The notes: generated by a model from the letters alone, not told the origin. A stretch of 64,000 nt of DNA from Streptococcus suis (GCF_002964575.1 NZ_POQQ01000037.1:1-64000); one strand, 5' to 3'. Shown: positions 44,778-53,628, numbered from the stretch's first letter. Made by a program: numbers and translations.

Positions 44778-45977
44778 ATGATTTTTTTATCCTTTAGCGA
44801 AATTTTACAGGTTATCCTAGCCGTCAATAAGAGAAAGAAGAAAAATGTCGGCTGGGTTAAGCAAGAAGCTATTGTCAACAGTATCTTTCAATTTCTAGAA
44901 ATACCTGGTAAGGAAGATGAGGAATTTTATGTCAGCATTTCGGATTGTTCCAAATATTTTAACGGAAGAAAAAATATCCCGCATAAATTAAAGAACTATC
45001 TAGCACAGCAAGATTTTTCTCAAGTCGTAGAAAAGTTTGCGCAACGATTGTTGCAATATCCAGAAACATCGACTGTTGGTGTTGCTAAAAAGTTACACGA
45101 AATGGCTAGTGAGCAAACAGATGTTTTAAACTCTGAAAAACAAACATTTTTGGAACAGGAAAAAAGATTGAACTCTTTTTATTCCCAAGAAAAATACACA
45201 CACTATATCGCAACAACCATTCTCTTTTCTCTTATCCATATCCCCAATATTCCCAGCTGCCAACAAGAAGAAAGCTCTCTCCTAGACAGTCTCCACTTCA
45301 ACCAAGATTTGGAAGAAGCTATCCAGCAAGGACGCTACTACCTATCTTACGAACGGGACATTGTTATCCATCCCGATATGAAGAAGAAAGAATTTAAGGT
45401 TCTGGTCAAGAGGCTATTTACCTCCCACTACCCCAATCCTGTCCACCCTCATAAAGACCGCTTTCTGTTGAATAGCTTCTACTCCACTCCCACCCTACGC
45501 AGCAACAATCACTTTATCAGCCTAAAGATTAACCAGATTGACTATTCCGACAGGGTGCAGGTTTTGGATGAAGACTTGGATACTGAAAAACATCGCTTCC
45601 CCTATAAACGTAGCTTGTTAGTGGAGAATCTTCCAACTTCTGACCTCTACCAGATCGACTTGCAGACCAAGTACTTTGCCAGCTTTCCTATCCGTTTCGG
45701 CAGTTTTCGCCTGCATTCTCCGGCCAAACGTTTCAAGGTCACCGTCCGTATCCGTACCAATGAAAAGCGCAAACTCTGCTTGACTTTGAAAAACTTCGGT
45801 AGTTTCAACAAACAGATTTCCAACATCGACCGCATCGAACCCAATGCCACCATGGCCTACTTTGAAAATATCGACTGGACCTTCCCGTCTTCAGGCTATG
45901 CCTACATTGTCAAACCTTGGAACGAATTTTGGCAGGATTTCCTACCACAAAGCCAGCAAAAAAGTGCAGAGGATTAA
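44778..45977 (+). CDS. Hypothetical protein, 399 aa
   Basis: No signal peptide and no family recognised. The N-terminal ~120 residues are helical, with AVNKRKKKNVGWVKQEAIV and a Lys-rich surface. A coiled-coil-like stretch (TDVLNSEKQTFLEQEKRL) is followed by a beta-rich C-terminal half (~210-390: RFGSFRLHSPAKRFKVTVRI). The start is uncertain because the SD before 44778 is weak (GAGGAAGAATGAACC). It stands alone between convergent transcription units. Confidence 0.6.
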   Translation: MIFLSFSEILQVILAVNKRKKKNVGWVKQEAIVNSIFQFLEIPGKEDEEFYVSISDCSKYFNGRKNIPHKLKNYLAQQDFSQVVEKFAQRLLQYPETSTVGVAKKLHEMASEQTDVLNSEKQTFLEQEKRLNSFYSQEKYTHYIATTILFSLIHIPNIPSCQQEESSLLDSLHFNQDLEEAIQQGRYYLSYERDIVIHPDMKKKEFKVLVKRLFTSHYPNPVHPHKDRFLLNSFYSTPTLRSNNHFISLKINQIDYSDRVQVLDEDLDTEKHRFPYKRSLLVENLPTSDLYQIDLQTKYFASFPIRFGSFRLHSPAKRFKVTVRIRTNEKRKLCLTLKNFGSFNKQISNIDRIEPNATMAYFENIDWTFPSSGYAYIVKPWNEFWQDFLPQSQQKSAED

Positions 45978-45999
45978 CCTTTGCACTTATTTTATTTCC

Positions 46000-47334
46000 T
46001 TATTTCTTCTTGGCAAAATACTGGCGTGTTTCCTTGATGATCACTGGTGAGAGAGCTAGTAAGGCAATCAAGTTTGGTAGAGCCATAAGCCCGTTCACAA
46101 TATCTGCGATAGTCCAAATCAAGTCTAGCTTGAGGAAACCACCCAGAGCAACCATGGCTACAAAGACTAGACGGTAAGGCAAGATAGACTTGGTGCCAAA
46201 GAGGGACTCAATACAACGCTCACCGTAGTAAGACCAGCCCAGAATGGTCGTATAGGCAAAGAGAACTAGACTAATGGTCAAGGCCAAGGCACCTGGCTGA
46301 CCAAAAACTGTCGCAAATGCTGCCTGGGTCAGCGGAGCACCTTCCAAGCCAGCAACTGACCACTGGCCGGTCACCAAAATCGTCAAACCTGTCAAGGTAC
46401 AGATGATAAGGGTATCAATAAAGGTACCAGTCATCGAAATCAACCCTTGCTCAACAGGGTTGTCTGACTTGGCAGCTGCAGCAGCAATCGGAGCCGATCC
46501 CAAACCTGATTCATTTGAAAAGACCCCACGCGCAATCCCACGCTGGATTGCTTGTTGCACCGTCGCACCTGCAAAGCCACCCGCAGCCGCAGCCGGAGTA
46601 AAGGCTGATTTGAGAACCAAAGCAAGGGTTGGTATGAGCTGATCCCAATGCAGAGCCAAAACAGTCAAACTGGCCAAAATATAAAGGATGGCCATAAAAG
46701 GAACAATTTTAGTTGAAACTTCTGAAATTTTCTCAATTCCCCCAAAGATAAAGAAGGCAATAGAGATTGCTGTCACAATGCTGACCAGCTGGGGAGCCAA
46801 GCCAAAGCTAGCAGACATAGATGAGGCAATGGAATTAACCTGAGAAAAGGTCCCCATCCCCAAGAGAGCCACTAAAACACCTGAAATGGCAAAGAAAATT
46901 GCCAGAGGTTTCCACTTTTGTCCCATACCCAAGGTGATGTAGTGCATCGGACCCCCTGCTGCTTGCCCATTGGCATCCTTGGTACGGTATTTAATGGCTA
47001 AAAATCCTTCTGCATACTTGGTTGCCATCCCGAAAAAGGCCGCCACCCACATCCAGAAGAGGGCACCAGGTCCACCAGTCGTAATGGCTGTTGCCACCCC
47101 AACGATATTTCCCGTACCAACCGTCGCCGCAAGGGCCGTACACAGAGCTGCAAAACTGGACACATCTCCCTGACCAGACTGGTCGCTGGAAAAAATCAAA
47201 CGAAAGGCCGTCGGCAACTTGCTTACCTGAAACACTCCCAAACGAAGGGTAAAATAAACACCCGTTCCGACCAAGAGTAACAAGAGGGGCGGACCCCAAA
47301 CAAAATCATTGATGTGCTGCATCAATTCTAACAT
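46000..47334 (-). CDS. AGCS-family sodium:alanine/glycine symporter
   Basis: 444 aa with about 11 helices. Family motifs: VGTGNIVGVATAITTGGPGALFWMW and GLGSAPIAAAAAKSDNPVEQG (the latter is the AGCS signature). It takes up small neutral amino acids with Na+. The glycine riboswitch in its leader argues that glycine is a main substrate or signal. Monocistronic. Confidence 0.9.
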   Translation of the reverse strand: MLELMQHINDFVWGPPLLLLLVGTGVYFTLRLGVFQVSKLPTAFRLIFSSDQSGQGDVSSFAALCTALAATVGTGNIVGVATAITTGGPGALFWMWVAAFFGMATKYAEGFLAIKYRTKDANGQAAGGPMHYITLGMGQKWKPLAIFFAISGVLVALLGMGTFSQVNSIASSMSASFGLAPQLVSIVTAISIAFFIFGGIEKISEVSTKIVPFMAILYILASLTVLALHWDQLIPTLALVLKSAFTPAAAAGGFAGATVQQAIQRGIARGVFSNESGLGSAPIAAAAAKSDNPVEQGLISMTGTFIDTLIICTLTGLTILVTGQWSVAGLEGAPLTQAAFATVFGQPGALALTISLVLFAYTTILGWSYYGERCIESLFGTKSILPYRLVFVAMVALGGFLKLDLIWTIADIVNGLMALPNLIALLALSPVIIKETRQYFAKKK

Positions 47335-47375
47335 AGCTTCCTCCTAAGCATCATTCTTAATCCGATAAAGCTGCC

Positions 47376-47409
47376 GGAAAAAACAAAAGAGGCTGAATTC
47401 ATCAACCTC
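47376..47409 (-). terminator. Expression-platform terminator of the glycine riboswitch
   Basis: GAGGTTGA / TCAGCCTC stem (one G-T pair) followed by TTTTGTTTTTT on the minus strand, between the aptamer and the symporter start. Confidence 0.75.
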
Positions 47410-47451
47410 CAGAATCAACGTGAAAAATACAGAAAAATCCTATTTTTCAAC

Positions 47452-47575
47452 GCTCTGTCCTTTTACCTGAGAGTTTCAGCAACTCTACTTTTCCAAGTAG
47501 AGCTACCTTGCCCCTTCGGTGCCAAAATGGTCTCTCCAGAGTTCCGTCCTTTGGACAGTCAGTCGCCTTTCTGCC
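47452..47575 (-). promoter_or_regulatory. Glycine riboswitch
   Basis: The minus strand carries the conserved glycine-aptamer core: GGAGAGACC, GCACCGAAGGGGCAAG, CTCTCAGGTAAAAGGACAGAG, with an internal hairpin CTCTACTTGG/AAAAGTAGAG. One complete aptamer is seen; a second one is not. It precedes a terminator and an AGCS symporter gene. The outcome of binding (on or off) cannot be read with certainty; for transporters an off-switch is expected. Confidence 0.9.
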
Positions 47576-47636
47576 CACTATCAACCGGTTATTCAGTTTT
47601 ATCTTGCTCTATTGTAGACTATTTTTCAGGAAAAAT

Positions 47637-47771
47637 CAAGAATATTTTTTGAAAAATTATAAGTCTTCCATTTTATGATAAGGTCTGCTCGCTCCCAAAT
47701 CAAAGGATTATGGGTCGCAATCACAATTAACCGATCTGGACTTTTCAAAGATAAGAGAATACCCATGATTT
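47637..47771 (-). pseudogene. Remnant of an ABC ATPase 3' end (direct repeat)
   Basis: On the minus strand it reads ILLSLKSPDRLIVIATHN then PLIWERADLII and then shifts frame by a one-base deletion. 67 bases (47673-47739) are identical to 50303-50369, the 3' end of the bacteriocin ABC ATPase gene, and weaker similarity extends a little to each side. It has no start or Walker motifs. It is a second copy of the ATPase gene end lying on the far side of the protease genes. Confidence 0.85.
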
Positions 47772-47772
47772 T

Positions 47773-48621
47773 TTATTCTACAGTCCATGCTACTCCTTCA
47801 TAACGCCAACCATAACCCATCAGTGTATTTTTTTCATTTGTATCCGTTGTGAACAGATGTTTTTTTATTCCTTCATGATACAAACGATAAACTGGGACTG
47901 TTCCACTGGTACGATAAGCCTCCCCCTCTTGAACCCAACCACGAGTTCCTAACACTTCATACTCGTGACTATCTTTTGTATAAAAATGAAATCTAAGCTC
48001 AGGATGATAGAGTCGGTAAACCGGATTTCCAGCACCTGTACTAGTACTCCAAGCCTCCCCTTCATAACGCCAGCCATTATGAGATAAGACTTCTTTTTCA
48101 TTCATGTCTATTGTATAGAGGTGGACCATCAGTATGGGATGATAAAGCCTATAAACAGATGTATTAATAGGAAGTATCTTAACCGTATACACTTTTTTAA
48201 TAATTGGTTCTATCTGCGGTCCTTCATCTATCGGAACAGCATACTTTACAAGTTCTTCCCGAAACTCTTCTGACTCTCCTGGACTAACCGCCAAATAAAC
48301 AAGACCTGGTTTTAAGGCTTGCCAATTTCCTCTTCGATCTAACTCTAGTAAATCGTTCCCTTTAAAGTCATCAGTAATAATCTTTCCATCTACAAAAAAG
48401 TCAAATCCGTATTGAAAATCTTTTATCAAACTATCTGATAGCGGTCGAATTCTTCCCGAATCTCCCACATAAATAATACTTTGAGGCACCGTCGCCTCAT
48501 CTAAATAGTTCAAATTCTTAGTACGACTATATGTTTCTGCTTTCGCTAAAAAGGAGCAAAGAAACATAGCTGTAAATGCAACCAATAATAGTACTAATCG
48601 GTAGAAATTTTTTCTTTTCAT
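47773..48621 (-). CDS. Secreted protein with three DUF5648-type repeats
   Basis: 282 aa. Signal peptide (NFYRLVLLLVAFTAMFLCSF then LAKA-E). Residues ~30-150 have no known domain. Three repeats of about 42 residues fill the C-terminus (from about 158), each of the form YRLYHP-x5-HxYT-x2-xEx3L-x4-GWxxEGxAW. These resemble DUF5648 carbohydrate/wall-binding-like repeats. SD AGGAGTCAG. Lies ten bases after the protease gene, which carries the same repeats, so they are probably co-expressed. Confidence 0.75.
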   Translation of the reverse strand: MKRKNFYRLVLLLVAFTAMFLCSFLAKAETYSRTKNLNYLDEATVPQSIIYVGDSGRIRPLSDSLIKDFQYGFDFFVDGKIITDDFKGNDLLELDRRGNWQALKPGLVYLAVSPGESEEFREELVKYAVPIDEGPQIEPIIKKVYTVKILPINTSVYRLYHPILMVHLYTIDMNEKEVLSHNGWRYEGEAWSTSTGAGNPVYRLYHPELRFHFYTKDSHEYEVLGTRGWVQEGEAYRTSGTVPVYRLYHEGIKKHLFTTDTNEKNTLMGYGWRYEGVAWTVE

Positions 48622-48631
48622 ATGCTGACTC

Positions 48632-50005
48632 CTATTCTACTGACCAAGCAATCCCTTCTTTATTCCATCCATTTTTTGGAAGTGTATTATACTCATTTAT
48701 ATCTGTTGTATATAAATGCACCTTTAATCCAGCATGGTACAGGCGATAAACATTCTGTGAGCCACCTGCATGAAATATTATCCCCTCATCTTTCCACCCA
48801 CTTTTTATTAAGACATTTTTTTCATTTTCACTTGCTGTTAATAAGTGTTTCCTTAATACTGGACTATAAAGACGGTAGACAGGATTACCAATTGAATTTG
48901 TTCTCCATGACACCCCTTCAAATCTCCACCCTGCTGTCCTAGATAAAACATTTTTTTCATTTCCACTAGTTGTGTATAGATGATATTTTAATCCCTCATG
49001 ATACAGCCTATATGTTGCAATTGTTTTCGTTACCGCTGTACTAGATTTACTATCAGTTAATGCCATATTTATCAAATTCATTGCCGTATTGTCAATAATC
49101 CTAGCAGTATTTTTTCCATAGAGCTGAATATAAGATGTATTACTAGGATTTTCCGCCACTCCACTTGTATGAATCGCTATAATGTTATTATTTTCATCTA
49201 AAATTGGACCACCACTATTTCCACTAAGTGTATCAGCACGATGCTTCATAATTGATGAATTTATTTCTAGTACCGTACCATGACTTTCATACATCTCTTC
49301 TCCTTTATCCGAAGGATAACCAATAACTTTAATCTTTTGACCTACATTTAAGACCGTTGTTGTTTGTAAAGGATTAACACCTACAACACTCGAGTCTAGA
49401 GTGATAATAGCAAGATCGTTACTTGGTACTTCAGATACATTATAAGCAGATAAAAAATGATATACCCCGCCACTATATGAACCATATGGACCATTCAAAA
49501 GTGGTACTTCTCCATTCTTCGCTGGAACTACGCTAACAAAATCCTCCCACTTTCCTGTATGGATATTTTTTAAAACGTGAGCAGCAGTTAAAACTTTATC
49601 ATGAGAAATAAGCACTCCTGTACCGACTGCATAGTATTGATTCTTGGTATGTGCTAAAATATCAACAACACTCTGATATGGCAACAATCTAGAATCAACA
49701 ACTCTTCGACGTTCGTCAGGATAAAATATTGATTCCGTTTTCTCATCTTCTACAGAACTACTATTCACCCCAGAAGAAATATCCTCCGTAAGCACCGAGG
49801 TCTCTGTAGCGTCCTCTTCTTCACCATAAGTTTCTGATAAGTTCTGTTCTACAGGTTGTTCATAATAACCATTCTCGTCTTTATTTACAGAAATGTTTTC
49901 TGAATTTTCTAATGATACACTCAAATTATCTTCAGCCCGTATTGGCAACAATAAAATTAGCGACATCAACATCAATAAAACCAAAAATACTCTTGTCTTT
50001 TTCAT
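48632..50005 (-). CDS. Secreted V8-like serine protease with DUF5648-type repeats
   Basis: 457 aa. Signal peptide (RVFLVLLMLMSLILLLPIRA), an acidic Ser/Glu-rich pro-region (~25-95), then a trypsin-fold domain of the V8/Glu-specific type. The catalytic His is H143 in LTAAHVL, Asp D197 in NDLAIITLD, and Ser S264 in SGNSGGP. Three C-terminal DUF5648-type repeats (~331-457) likely attach it to the cell surface or a glycan. SD AAGGAG. Its promoter shares a 16-bp element with the Phr-like peptide gene. It could act on the bacteriocin, the signal peptide or host proteins. Confidence 0.82.
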   Translation of the reverse strand: MKKTRVFLVLLMLMSLILLLPIRAEDNLSVSLENSENISVNKDENGYYEQPVEQNLSETYGEEEDATETSVLTEDISSGVNSSSVEDEKTESIFYPDERRRVVDSRLLPYQSVVDILAHTKNQYYAVGTGVLISHDKVLTAAHVLKNIHTGKWEDFVSVVPAKNGEVPLLNGPYGSYSGGVYHFLSAYNVSEVPSNDLAIITLDSSVVGVNPLQTTTVLNVGQKIKVIGYPSDKGEEMYESHGTVLEINSSIMKHRADTLSGNSGGPILDENNNIIAIHTSGVAENPSNTSYIQLYGKNTARIIDNTAMNLINMALTDSKSSTAVTKTIATYRLYHEGLKYHLYTTSGNEKNVLSRTAGWRFEGVSWRTNSIGNPVYRLYSPVLRKHLLTASENEKNVLIKSGWKDEGIIFHAGGSQNVYRLYHAGLKVHLYTTDINEYNTLPKNGWNKEGIAWSVE

Positions 50006-50194
50006 ATTTCTGACTCCTTGTCTAGAATAACCTACTAGCAGTATAAATCATTCCAAATTCACGCAAACACAATTCTTCAGCTAACTCTTTAGATTCTTTT
50101 CCTCCCTTCTCAATTACTAGCACCTCTCAATAAGATGGTTAATGTGTAGGTACAGACCTACTCTCTCCACTAAACAAACATATAAGATTTTATA

Positions 50195-50225
50195 TTATTT
50201 TAACATATTATATTGTGCGTTTCAA
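50195..50225 (-). promoter_or_regulatory. Protease promoter with the shared 16-bp element
   Basis: TTGAAA (50225-50220), 17-nt spacer, TAAAAT (50202-50197). The 16-mer TAATATGTTAAAATAA (minus strand, 50210-50195) overlaps the -10 and is identical at 53572-53557. The rest of the 280-bp gap 50006-50285 shows only a 33-codon frame (50022-50123) without SD. Confidence 0.65.
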
Positions 50226-50285
50226 ATATGTTTATTTATCAATCTACATTAAATTCCTTATCAATCAATAATATTTTTAGAATTT

Positions 50286-50918
50286 TTACAAGTCTTCTAT
50301 TCTTATGATAAGGTCTGCTCGCTCCCAAATCAAAGGATTATGGGTCGCAATCACAATTAACCGATCTGGGCTCTTCAAGGATAACAAAATATCCATAATT
50401 TCTTGGGAGCTTTTAGGGTCTAAGGCAGCCGTCGGCTCATCTGCCAAAATCAATGGAGGATTTTTCAGAATGACTTTAGCAAGAGCTACCCGCTGGGCTT
50501 CCCCTCCTGAGAGTTCATAGATAGGCTGGGATAGGTCCAGATAAGACAGACCAACTGCATCAAGTGCTGCTTCCTGCCTCGATTTCCTTTCGTCTTTGGA
50601 CAATTTCTGACCAATCAGTCCCAAATCCAGATTTTCTTTGATTGTCTGACTTTCTAACAAACCAAAATTCTGAAAGAGATAGCCTAATTCCTCCCTAAAA
50701 AAGAGATGGGGCTTCAACTTTTTCAATTCCTTACCCTTGTAGAGAATGTCACCTGCATCATAGGACTCCAACTTGGCTAAAATATTCAGCAAGGTCGTTT
50801 TGCCGCTACCACTGGCACCTATCAAGGCATAGACCTTTCCAGCCTGCAAGTCTAGCGTTACATCAGAAAACAAGCTGCGCTTCCCAAATTTCTTTTGAAT
50901 TGATTGGATAGAAAACAT
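50286..50918 (-). CDS. Bacteriocin-type ABC exporter ATPase
   Basis: 210 aa. Walker A ALIGASGSGKTTLL (about 32-45), Q-loop YLFQNFGLLE, signature YELSGGEAQR, Walker B LILADEPTAALD, H-loop IATHN. It belongs to the MacB/LolD-like group paired with DUF1430 permeases in lactococcin-972 loci. It starts one base after the permease stop, so it is coupled. Its 3' end is duplicated at 47637-47771. Confidence 0.88.
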   Translation of the reverse strand: MFSIQSIQKKFGKRSLFSDVTLDLQAGKVYALIGASGSGKTTLLNILAKLESYDAGDILYKGKELKKLKPHLFFREELGYLFQNFGLLESQTIKENLDLGLIGQKLSKDERKSRQEAALDAVGLSYLDLSQPIYELSGGEAQRVALAKVILKNPPLILADEPTAALDPKSSQEIMDILLSLKSPDRLIVIATHNPLIWERADLIIRIEDL

Positions 50919-50919
50919 A

Positions 50920-52914
50920 CTAGGCTCCTTTCAAAATACGGATATTCCAAGCTCCTTCTTTTCTTGTCTGCCACCTCAATAAGTAGAGCGCGTTGAGCAG
51001 AAACAAGATAAAACTGATACTACTTATGAATATGTGACCTGTTACTACTACGCTCACTCCCAAGGCTAATAAAAGGGCCAGTAGCTGAACCGTTAGGTAT
51101 TTCTGATGAATGCCCCAAAAATCCATCCCTGCAATTTCCTTGATGAAAATCTCACGTTTAAATTCTTCAAAGTATAGAAGATTCATGGTATTAAACAGGA
51201 CAATTGATGTCACAATCCCTAAAATGGCACCCATAGATGTTGAAATGGTCTCTATCCGAATACGATCTAAAAGTTCCGTAAAGAGGGAGGAACTACTTTT
51301 CACTTCATTGACAAACTGAAACAAATTTCTTGCCTTCAATTCGCGCAACAGTTTATCTCTATTTTTAAATAAGATACTGCTATCTACTTCATTCAACCAA
51401 AAGTCAGCAGATTCTTTTCCCAGACTTGACGGTGCCAGCACAACTAAAATAGGGTCTGTCAGGTATTGCACATGTTGACCAGAACGATGATTGTAGATAA
51501 ACTGCTTCTGCCCATTTTTTAAATAGGCAACTTTTCCCTTAATGGTAGCTGAGCGTGCTTGATTAGCAGGTATAACCATGCGATTGATATAATCTTGGTA
51601 AAGATGGAGATAAGTATCGCTTTCAGGGCGCAATTTTTCAGGTAATAGAAGTTGAAATTCTCCTTCTTGTAGAGGGAGTGCTACTTCTCCTTCTGCTAAG
51701 TTTACATCCTGTATCTGCAAATAATTTGGACTAACGTAGAGGGTGTTGCCTGCTGGATGGTAGCTGTCAAGGCGTGTCCCATCTTCCGGTTGGGAGCCCA
51801 TTAAATAGGCATTCAAATTACTTTTGACAAAGAGCGTGCCATCTTCCTCCAAAGCTTGCTTTAGTAAAGGATACCAATTTTCAGGCGAATTTAGTCCTGA
51901 GCGACCATCCGCAGAAATATTCCAAGCTAAACTATAGTAATCCCCTTCATTCTCCCACTGCTGGGCACCTACTTGGTATTCCTGCCAAATCCCTGAATAA
52001 TAGACGGTTTGAGCCACCCCCAATGACACCACCAGTAGAGCCAGCATTTGCCCCATAACCATAATGGTCAGGATTCCTTGCAGGGGCATCTTCCCTTTTA
52101 ACAAGGGTAAAAAGTGATAGGTCCGAATGGCCAAGGTAAATGTAGCAGCGAAAAAAAGGACAATCAAACCAAGCAAGAAATGATAGCCCACTAGAGCTGC
52201 GACCAGATAGTAGACAGAATAGCCATCTAATCCAACGAGGTAGGCCAGTCCAACTGCTGGAAGAACCGCAAATGGGATAGTTAGAGCTATCTCTTTCGCA
52301 TTTTCCTGTAGAGATAGTAGAAATAAATGCCAACGTGAATCTCCTGCAATCAAACGGATACCTGCTGTACGCAACTGCCTTACATTGGCAATCACGACCA
52401 AAGCCATATAGGTAATGAGAAAGACCAGTATGGCTAAGAATTGACCACCTTGTATCAGAAATGCTAGTAAAGTAGCAATAGTCGAAGGCTTCCGAATCTG
52501 AACTTCATCAAATCCAAGCGAAACAAGAAGAGACCGAAGTTCCTCTACCGTCGCTTTCCCTTGGAAAATAAAATATTTGGTTAAAAGTGCAGACTCCACT
52601 TTTTCTGATGCCTGAAATTCCTCTAGTCCTCTTGGTAGGGAAGACTGACTAAAATTGTCATAGGAAAAGGTACGTCCACCTGATGTACTTGGCTCAATCA
52701 CCCGTCTGGCAATCACACTATCCGTCTGTTGAGAATAGTCTTCTAATCTCTGTCGTACATCTGAGTAAGTCACGTCCTCAGATACCGACAAAGTGGTCAC
52801 AGAAGGAAAATAATGAACAAGCATAGTCTCCTTTTGGCTAACCCCCAACCAAATCATAAAGACGGCTAGAATGATCGTCGATACAAGTACAAATTTTCCT
52901 TTCATCACAATCAC
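50920..52914 (-). CDS. DUF1430 bacteriocin-associated permease
   Basis: 664 aa. One N-terminal helix, an extracellular domain (~30-135), a helix block (~145-320), a second large extracellular domain (~330-545) and a final helix block. This is the bacteriocin-associated integral membrane protein (DUF1430) family, FtsX/MacB-like, the usual partner of lactococcin 972-type bacteriocins. It probably exports the bacteriocin or protects the cell from it. Between the bacteriocin gene and the ATPase. Confidence 0.85.
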   Translation of the reverse strand: MIVMKGKFVLVSTIILAVFMIWLGVSQKETMLVHYFPSVTTLSVSEDVTYSDVRQRLEDYSQQTDSVIARRVIEPSTSGGRTFSYDNFSQSSLPRGLEEFQASEKVESALLTKYFIFQGKATVEELRSLLVSLGFDEVQIRKPSTIATLLAFLIQGGQFLAILVFLITYMALVVIANVRQLRTAGIRLIAGDSRWHLFLLSLQENAKEIALTIPFAVLPAVGLAYLVGLDGYSVYYLVAALVGYHFLLGLIVLFFAATFTLAIRTYHFLPLLKGKMPLQGILTIMVMGQMLALLVVSLGVAQTVYYSGIWQEYQVGAQQWENEGDYYSLAWNISADGRSGLNSPENWYPLLKQALEEDGTLFVKSNLNAYLMGSQPEDGTRLDSYHPAGNTLYVSPNYLQIQDVNLAEGEVALPLQEGEFQLLLPEKLRPESDTYLHLYQDYINRMVIPANQARSATIKGKVAYLKNGQKQFIYNHRSGQHVQYLTDPILVVLAPSSLGKESADFWLNEVDSSILFKNRDKLLRELKARNLFQFVNEVKSSSSLFTELLDRIRIETISTSMGAILGIVTSIVLFNTMNLLYFEEFKREIFIKEIAGMDFWGIHQKYLTVQLLALLLALGVSVVVTGHIFISSISFILFLLNALYLLRWQTRKEGAWNIRILKGA

Positions 52915-52972
52915 CTGTCTTCCTATTCTCTAAAATGTAAGAAAAGGCGATGTTCCCATCGCCAATAATCTA

Positions 52973-53329
52973 CTAATCACTCAAATCGGCAGAAAAATAG
53001 GCCACCTCTCCGAAATTCGTATTGATGAATGCTCTAGAAGTTCCACCTGGTCCTGCAGTACCTTTACGTGACGACGAATCACTGTCCCGAACTACTCTTG
53101 ACCAGTGACTGCTACTAGGATGGTAAAAATTTGAAAAGGCTCCCCAATTATTCGGATCATGATGCCCACCATAACTCCAATTTCCACCTAAATAAGGTGC
53201 AGCAAGAACAGTAAGCGGCGCTATCAGGGTTCCTAGTAAGAGAGTTGAAAAAATGACTGTTTTAGGTTTTAATGTAGTAACACTCCTTGTAATCCATAAA
53301 AATATGAAACTAAGTACGGCGACCAACAA
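52973..53329 (-). CDS. Lactococcin 972-family bacteriocin
   Basis: Up to 118 aa. After a signal segment (TVIFSTLLLGTLIAPLTVLA) the mature part starts near APYLGGNWSYG, matching lactococcin 972 (GGxWxYG, then SNFYHPSSSHWSRVV, spaced like SNYHHGSKTHSATVV). Lactococcin 972 blocks septum formation by binding lipid II. The start is odd: no ATG or GTG is in frame, only TTG at 53329/53326. The best SD (AAGGAG, 53288-53283) is followed at normal distance by TTA (53272) where a KPKTVIF... protein would begin. Confidence 0.75.
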   Translation of the reverse strand: MLVAVLSFIFLWITRSVTTLKPKTVIFSTLLLGTLIAPLTVLAAPYLGGNWSYGGHHDPNNWGAFSNFYHPSSSHWSRVVRDSDSSSRKGTAGPGGTSRAFINTNFGEVAYFSADLSD

Positions 53330-53423
53330 TAACCCTTATTCATGACCAATATCGTTTCCTAGATTTTCCTCCTTTCTCAGTCACTATTAAGGATTTATAA
53401 AACAATTTAAATAGTAAATATAA

Positions 53424-53537
53424 CTACTCCCTTCGGTGAATAATATCAGGTTCCCATCCCTGTGTTTTTACTTTAGCTAATGGGAATAGGGTCAATAATA
53501 TAGTTACCATCAAAAGAATTGATATATATTTCTTCAT
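53424..53537 (-). CDS. Phr-like secreted signal prepeptide
   Basis: 37 aa from ATG 53537, SD AAGGGTG. It begins MKKYISILLMVTILLTLF (basic start, hydrophobic core), then PLAKVKTQ, and ends GWEPDIIHRRE. The small size, export signal and polar C-terminus are as in Phr peptides, and it follows a TPR-type regulator on the same strand, as phrA follows tprA. The mature signal would be a C-terminal fragment such as part of GWEPDIIHRRE. Next genes are a bacteriocin and its exporter. Confidence 0.6.
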   Translation of the reverse strand: MKKYISILLMVTILLTLFPLAKVKTQGWEPDIIHRRE

Positions 53538-53556
53538 AAAATCACCCTTTTTGTTT

Positions 53557-53587
53557 TTATTTTAACATATTAACAATGAGTTTACAA
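53557..53587 (-). promoter_or_regulatory. Phr-like peptide promoter with the shared 16-bp element
   Basis: TTGTAA (53587-53582), 17-nt spacer, TAAAAT (53564-53559). TAATATGTTAAAATAA at 53572-53557 is identical to the element at 50210-50195. Confidence 0.65.
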
Positions 53588-53628
53588 CTGTTTTTTGATT
53601 ATTTTTAAAAATAATCTTTATACAATTG

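Noticed and set aside
50022-50123. 33-codon GTG-started ORF upstream of the protease gene
   Set aside because: The last codons look protein-like, but there is no spaced SD and no family; too weak to list.
53340-53423. SD-like GAAAGGAGG with short frames (14 and 23 codons) between the Phr-like and bacteriocin genes
   Set aside because: No start codon lies at a suitable distance after the SD, and the frames are very short. It may be a relic of an earlier bacteriocin start.
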